Shown: one piece after another, positions 63,853 through 64,000 of the stretch
Numbering within the stretch: the stretch's first letter is position 1
How the letters are laid out: every line of letters begins with the position of its first letter
NCBI RefSeq assembly: GCF_004117055.1
Contig: NZ_CP026363.1
Coordinates: forward strand, 3,278,001-3,342,000
DNA length: 64,000 nucleotides
Direction: 5' to 3'
DNA from: Brevibacillus agri
GTDB taxonomy: Bacteria > Bacillota > Bacilli > Brevibacillales > Brevibacillaceae
The notes under the pieces: model-generated
The model's database searches: none
What the model saw: the letters and a program-made list of their open reading frames with translations, nothing else
Told to the model about the DNA's origin: nothing
Position numbers and translations under genes: made by a program

Positions 63853-64000
63853 CTACCAAAAAAACATAAAAAAACGGACGCCCTGTTCCTCGCCAAAAGA
63901 ATGGATGCTGGCGGCAAGCAACTTGTCATTGGCGAACTGCAGCAGCCCTGTGTTGGCACAACTGCTGCCTCCGCCGACGATCACCACATCACAGCGCAAA
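63853..64000 (-). pseudogene. FAD-dependent oxidoreductase (DAO type) remnant at the window edge
   Basis: The frame entering from the right edge reads CDVVIVGGGSS, the start of a Rossmann FAD motif. It then jumps directly to ANTGLLQFANDKLLAASIHS and FGEEQGVRFF, which in glycine/D-amino-acid oxidases lies about 30 residues later, and stops at 63853. Both the gap inside the FAD motif and the early stop indicate deletions. The real start and extent lie outside the window. Confidence 0.55.

Overview
This 64-kb window looks like chromosome from a spore-forming, bacillithiol-using Bacillota of the Brevibacillus type (family Paenibacillaceae). The basis is gene content, Bacillus-style AGGAGG ribosome binding sites, frequent GTG/TTG starts, tRNA genes with encoded CCA and moderately high G+C. 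The species is inferred from protein resemblance only; no search was run. There is no prophage, insertion sequence, CRISPR array or rRNA operon.

Layout. 1-7 kb: remnants of an ABC exporter and a SulP transporter, then an intact MFS transporter, a LysE exporter, a TVP38/HK/RR cluster, a GyrI-like protein and a broken WYL regulator. 7-11 kb: ethanolamine ammonia-lyase (eutC, eutB) behind a receiver-only response regulator, and an autoregulated Rrf2 repressor. 11-20.9 kb: a BAAT-type acyl transferase/thioesterase, a HIT protein, YpdA, an SLH-anchored GH18 enzyme, GNAT, a TrmB regulator and the threonine-to-glycine pair tdh-kbl. 20.9-22.1 kb: non-coding DNA with two homologous, mutually inverted ~205-bp imperfect palindromes. 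22-31 kb: a 2Fe-2S thioredoxin-like ferredoxin, a XerS-like recombinase, Mn-catalase, a GT51 transglycosylase, an acyl-CoA synthetase, a tandem NlpC/P60 protein, a FAH-family hydrolase and a VanW protein. 31-38 kb: a probable rifamycin phosphotransferase, a decayed siderophore-uptake locus with Fur-type sites, a tRNA-Asp/Thr/Leu operon and a LysM-SH3-NlpC/P60 hydrolase. 38-57 kb: PepF, then a large nitrogen/amide catabolism region. 57-64 kb: an ABC-F protein, the sulfate transporter operon (sbp-cysT-cysW-cysA) and a frame-broken tail.

The most coherent system lies at 40.5-56.9 kb. A sigma-54 activator, translationally coupled to a small membrane protein, sits directly upstream of a textbook -24/-12 promoter with a palindromic upstream site. 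That promoter reads into ecfA1-ecfA2-ecfT-S component-P1 peptidase-M20 peptidase. Next to it are a split GNAT/nitrilase pair, and a DUF3311-symporter-amidohydrolase-carbamoylase operon divergent from a PucR regulator whose start lies behind a 12-G tract.

A second theme is gene decay. At least eight genes are broken by internal deletions or single-base shifts, and all three Fur-type sites sit beside broken genes or next to no gene. This may be real reduction of iron-related functions or partly assembly error. No unmistakably new defence or mobile system was found. The best candidates for undescribed biology are the paired palindromes, the sigma-54/ECF/peptidase operon and the possible RNA control of the eut genes.
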